Shown: positions 61,601 to 64,000 of the stretch, in pieces
Numbering within the stretch: position 1 is the stretch's first letter
Layout: each line of letters begins with the position of its first letter
Notes under the pieces: model-generated
The model's database searches: none
What the model was told of the DNA's origin: nothing
Seen by the model: the letters and a program-made list of their open reading frames with translations, nothing else
Origin: UBA5287 sp041672395
GTDB lineage: Bacteria > Bacteroidota > Bacteroidia > Bacteroidales > Dysgonomonadaceae
Assembly (NCBI GenBank): GCA_041672395.1
Contig: JBAYZS010000007.1
Location: 1 to 64,000 of the forward strand
Reading direction: 5' to 3'
DNA length: 64,000 nt
Made by a program: the position numbers and the translations under genes

Positions 61601-62641
61601 TCAACGAATAGTCAACTCACCTCGCAATGACACCGGCATTAATCTACTCACCTCTTTAGAAGAATATCCTTCACCAAATAGAAACATCATCTTTGCTAAA
61701 GCAGCCTCAGTGGTCATATCATAGCCACTTACCACTCCATGTTTTTCAAGATTTTGACCGGTTTCATATCTATGCATCATTACGCTTCCATAAAGACACT
61801 GCGTTATATTAATTACTACCAGATTATGATCATTTGCATATTCCAATTCTTCAACAAACCAATCGTCTAATAATGCATTACCAGAGCCATAAGTTTCCAA
61901 AATAACGCCTTTGAGAAATGGAATGGATAAAATTGCTGAAACAGTTTCTCTTTTTATTCCCGGAAAAAGGTGTAAAACAACAATATTATCATCTAGATTA
62001 TATGAAAACCGAGTCGGTATTTTTGGATTTGGTTTTAATATACTTTTGTAATCATATCTAATATCAACACCTGTTTCTGCCAATACTTGCAAATTTGGAC
62101 TACTAAAAGCACTAAAGTTTTCAGCATTAACTTTCGTTGTCCGATTTCCACGCAACAATAAATTTTGAAAATAGACACAAACCTCTGGGATAATAGGTAA
62201 ACCATTATCATCTTTACTCGCTGCAATTTCCAATGCAGTAATAAGATTTTCTTTGCCATCGGTACGTAATTTTCCAATGGGTAGTTGAGACCCAGTCAAG
62301 ATGACAGGTTTTGTCAAATTATTGAGCATAAAACTCAAAGCAGAAGCCGTATATGCCATTGTATCTGTACCATGCAATATGACAAATCCATCAAAACTAT
62401 CGAAGTTGTCTTCAATAACATGAACCATTTCTTTCCATTTCTCTGGAGAAATTTCCGACGAATCAAGTGGTGGATTAAAAAGATAAGTTTGAATATTAAA
62501 GTTCAAGCGTGAAAGCTCCGGCATATTGGAAGTTAAATGATCAAAATTAAAGGGCTCGAGTCCTCCTGTTTCAACGTTTTCTATCATTCCGATAGTTCCT
62601 CCCGTATAAATGAGCAAAACACTATTACTATTGTCAATCAT
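61601..62641 (-). CDS. ansA: type I (cytoplasmic) L-asparaginase
   Basis: A 346-residue asparaginase without signal peptide, so the cytoplasmic type I. The first catalytic Thr is in LIYTGGTIGM, the second site is FVILHGTDTMAYTASAL; VILTGSQLPIG and ETYGSGNA are also typical. It hydrolyses asparagine to aspartate and ammonia. It is monocistronic and divergent from the SDR gene. Confidence 0.93.
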   Translation of the reverse strand: MIDNSNSVLLIYTGGTIGMIENVETGGLEPFNFDHLTSNMPELSRLNFNIQTYLFNPPLDSSEISPEKWKEMVHVIEDNFDSFDGFVILHGTDTMAYTASALSFMLNNLTKPVILTGSQLPIGKLRTDGKENLITALEIAASKDDNGLPIIPEVCVYFQNLLLRGNRTTKVNAENFSAFSSPNLQVLAETGVDIRYDYKSILKPNPKIPTRFSYNLDDNIVVLHLFPGIKRETVSAILSIPFLKGVILETYGSGNALLDDWFVEELEYANDHNLVVINITQCLYGSVMMHRYETGQNLEKHGVVSGYDMTTEAALAKMMFLFGEGYSSKEVSRLMPVSLRGELTIR

Positions 62642-62822
62642 ATCTTATCTATTTTTTATGTAAAAGTAACAAAATGACAGGATTAAATCACAATTAATTG
62701 TGTAGAACTTTACATTTTTAAAAAGATTAAACTATCTTTATTGTATAAATCAAGTCGATTTACTTATATTAAAATATTCGAATCCATATCAGTTATCTAA
62801 TAACATTTAAAAAGATTAAGAA

Positions 62823-63593
62823 ATGAAAAATTACTTTGATTTTACAGGACAGGTTGCCTTTATAACCGGGGCTTCTTCAGGTTTAGGTCTTCAAATGTCG
62901 AGAGCATTGGCAAGTAAAGGAGCAAATCTTGTATTAGTTGCAAGAAGAGAAGACAGGCTAATTACTATAGCCAAAGAAATTAAAGAAGAATTCAAAGTGG
63001 AATGTCTTCCTGTTAAATGTGATATCACAAGTTTAGAACAAGTACAAAACGCTGTCACAAAATCGGTTGATAAATTTGGCAAAATTGATATTTTAGTCAA
63101 TAATGCTGGTATTGGTATGGTTTCTTCTGCTGAGGAAGTTTCTGATGAAGAGTTGCTTAGAGAAATCAACGTTGATTTGCTGGGCGTCTTCCGTTGTTCA
63201 AGAGAAGTGGGTAAAATCATGATCAAAGCAGGATACGGACGTATTATAAACATTGCATCAATTTATGGATTAGTTGGAAACATGCAAGCACCTTCAGCAC
63301 CTTATCATGCAGCAAAAGGTGGAGTTGTGAATTTAACCCGAGCGCTTGCAGCCGAATGGGGCAAATACGGAATTACTGTTAATTGTATTTGTCCAGGATA
63401 CTTTGAGACCGAACTCACGAGAGATGTTTTGAACACAAAGGAATTTCAAGAATTTGTAAGTCGCGAAGACCCATTAGGTCGTTATGGGAATGAAGGCGAG
63501 TTAGACACCACGATTCTTTACCTTGCCGATCAAAATTCAAGTTATGTAAATGGAGTAAATCTACCTGTTGATGGCGGATATACATGTATTTAA
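62823..63593 (+). CDS. short-chain dehydrogenase (gluconate 5-dehydrogenase-like)
   Basis: A 256-residue classical SDR: TGASSGLG cofactor motif, NNAGIG, catalytic Ser in NIASIYG and YHAAK (Tyr/Lys), ending YVNGVNLPVDGGY. Similar proteins are annotated as gluconate 5-dehydrogenase or 3-oxoacyl reductase; the substrate is uncertain. It lies 68 bp upstream of an OsmC-family gene on the same strand and is probably co-transcribed. Confidence 0.85.
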   Translation: MKNYFDFTGQVAFITGASSGLGLQMSRALASKGANLVLVARREDRLITIAKEIKEEFKVECLPVKCDITSLEQVQNAVTKSVDKFGKIDILVNNAGIGMVSSAEEVSDEELLREINVDLLGVFRCSREVGKIMIKAGYGRIINIASIYGLVGNMQAPSAPYHAAKGGVVNLTRALAAEWGKYGITVNCICPGYFETELTRDVLNTKEFQEFVSREDPLGRYGNEGELDTTILYLADQNSSYVNGVNLPVDGGYTCI

Positions 63594-63661
63594 AAGAACA
63601 TTATACAAATTAAACTGTTGTTAAATCAATTAATCATTATAATTATAATTAAAACAAAATT

Positions 63662-64000
63662 ATGGCAACACATTCAACTACAACTATTTGGCGCGAAAAT
63701 AACATTTTTGACACAGAGCTAGACGGTCACCTAATAACTACAGATCTTTCAAAAGAAGCCGGAGGCGATAATGCAGGTCCAAGACCAAAAAAGTTGTTGC
63801 TTGTTGCAGCAGCGGGATGTAGCGGATTGGACATCGTAAGTATTGCTCGCAAAATGCGAATCGAATTAAAAGGTCTCGATATCCGTATAGATGCAGAAAT
63901 GAAAGATGAAGACCCCAAATTTTACACTTCACTAAAAGTTATTTATATCTTCACCGGCAAAGATTTACCAAGAAATAAACTTGAACGCGCCTGCCAACTG
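63662..64000 (+). CDS. OsmC/Ohr-family protein (cut by the window end)
   Basis: The first 113 residues of an OsmC-type protein, still open at the window edge. GGDNAGPRPKKLLLVAAAGCSG is the usual first half (quoted in part as GPRPKKLLLVAAAGCSG), with the redox Cys in AAGCSGLDI; a second Cys appears at RACQL just before the edge, at the expected place. OsmC proteins reduce organic hydroperoxides with a Cys pair. The rest of the gene lies outside. Confidence 0.85.
   Translation, partial: MATHSTTTIWRENNIFDTELDGHLITTDLSKEAGGDNAGPRPKKLLLVAAAGCSGLDIVSIARKMRIELKGLDIRIDAEMKDEDPKFYTSLKVIYIFTGKDLPRNKLERACQL

Overview
The window comes from an AT-rich chromosome of the phylum Bacteroidota, most likely order Bacteroidales. 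The evidence is a set of families largely confined to that phylum (DUF4293, DUF4834, DUF3316, DUF5686, PorT-type barrels, LysM fused to a substrate-binding fold, an S16 with a long acidic tail, an Rpb6-type omega), weak A-rich ribosome binding sites, and the Bacteroidota promoter pattern (TTTG, 19-20 bp, TAnnTTTG) upstream of many genes. The family or genus cannot be fixed from this window. Nearly all of it is coding. I saw no tRNA, rRNA, CRISPR array or prophage.

Layout. 1-9.1 kb (minus strand) is a secreted carbohydrate block: an operon of two GH92 alpha-mannosidases plus a basic-secretory-protein-type zinc peptidase, then a cluster of Tat-exported Gfo/Idh/MocA oxidoreductase, DUF1080 protein and TIM-barrel isomerase/hydratase, which fits the 3-keto-glycoside route of glycan breakdown. 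9.2-17.6 kb (minus) is housekeeping: S16, a secreted unknown, chorismate synthase, a SlyD-type PPIase, a MalY/PatB lyase, DUF3316 and topoisomerase IV subunit A. 17.9-23.1 kb has an M48 lipoprotein peptidase, an intact IS1182-family insertion sequence lying between convergent genes, then bamD-omega-DUF4293 and a Crp/Fnr regulator. 23.3-33 kb holds envelope genes (DUF5686, PspC/PadR pair, PorT-like barrel, LysM-receptor fusion) and dnaB. 33.2-46.2 kb has dsbD, mazG, threonine aldolase, a PA14-containing GH31 enzyme, metH and smpB.

The most interesting metabolic unit is at 46.3-52.2 kb: pssA and DUF4834, followed by a tight four-gene plus-strand operon. It encodes an alpha-oxoamine synthase, a threonine-synthase-like PLP enzyme, a short-chain reductase and a two-domain VOC protein. 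The first three match the capnine (sulfonolipid) pathway: cysteate acyltransferase, cysteate synthase and 3-dehydrocapnine reductase. The VOC protein has lost most of the usual metal ligands and has no assigned role; it is the best candidate for an undescribed component.

52.3-57.8 kb (minus) is an operon of aroQ, pyk, an O-methyltransferase, rbfA, a LolC/E-like permease and ugd. 57.9-62.6 kb has pyruvate:ferredoxin oxidoreductase and a type I asparaginase. 62.8-64 kb has an SDR and an OsmC-family gene cut by the window end.

Beyond genes, three signals stand out: an 11-bp phased repeat (TGRGAGCATRG) in two distant intergenic gaps; a palindromic candidate PadR operator sharing a 16-bp half (15/16 identical) with the leader of the GH31 gene; and IS ends built so that each terminal repeat forms an inward-facing transcription terminator.
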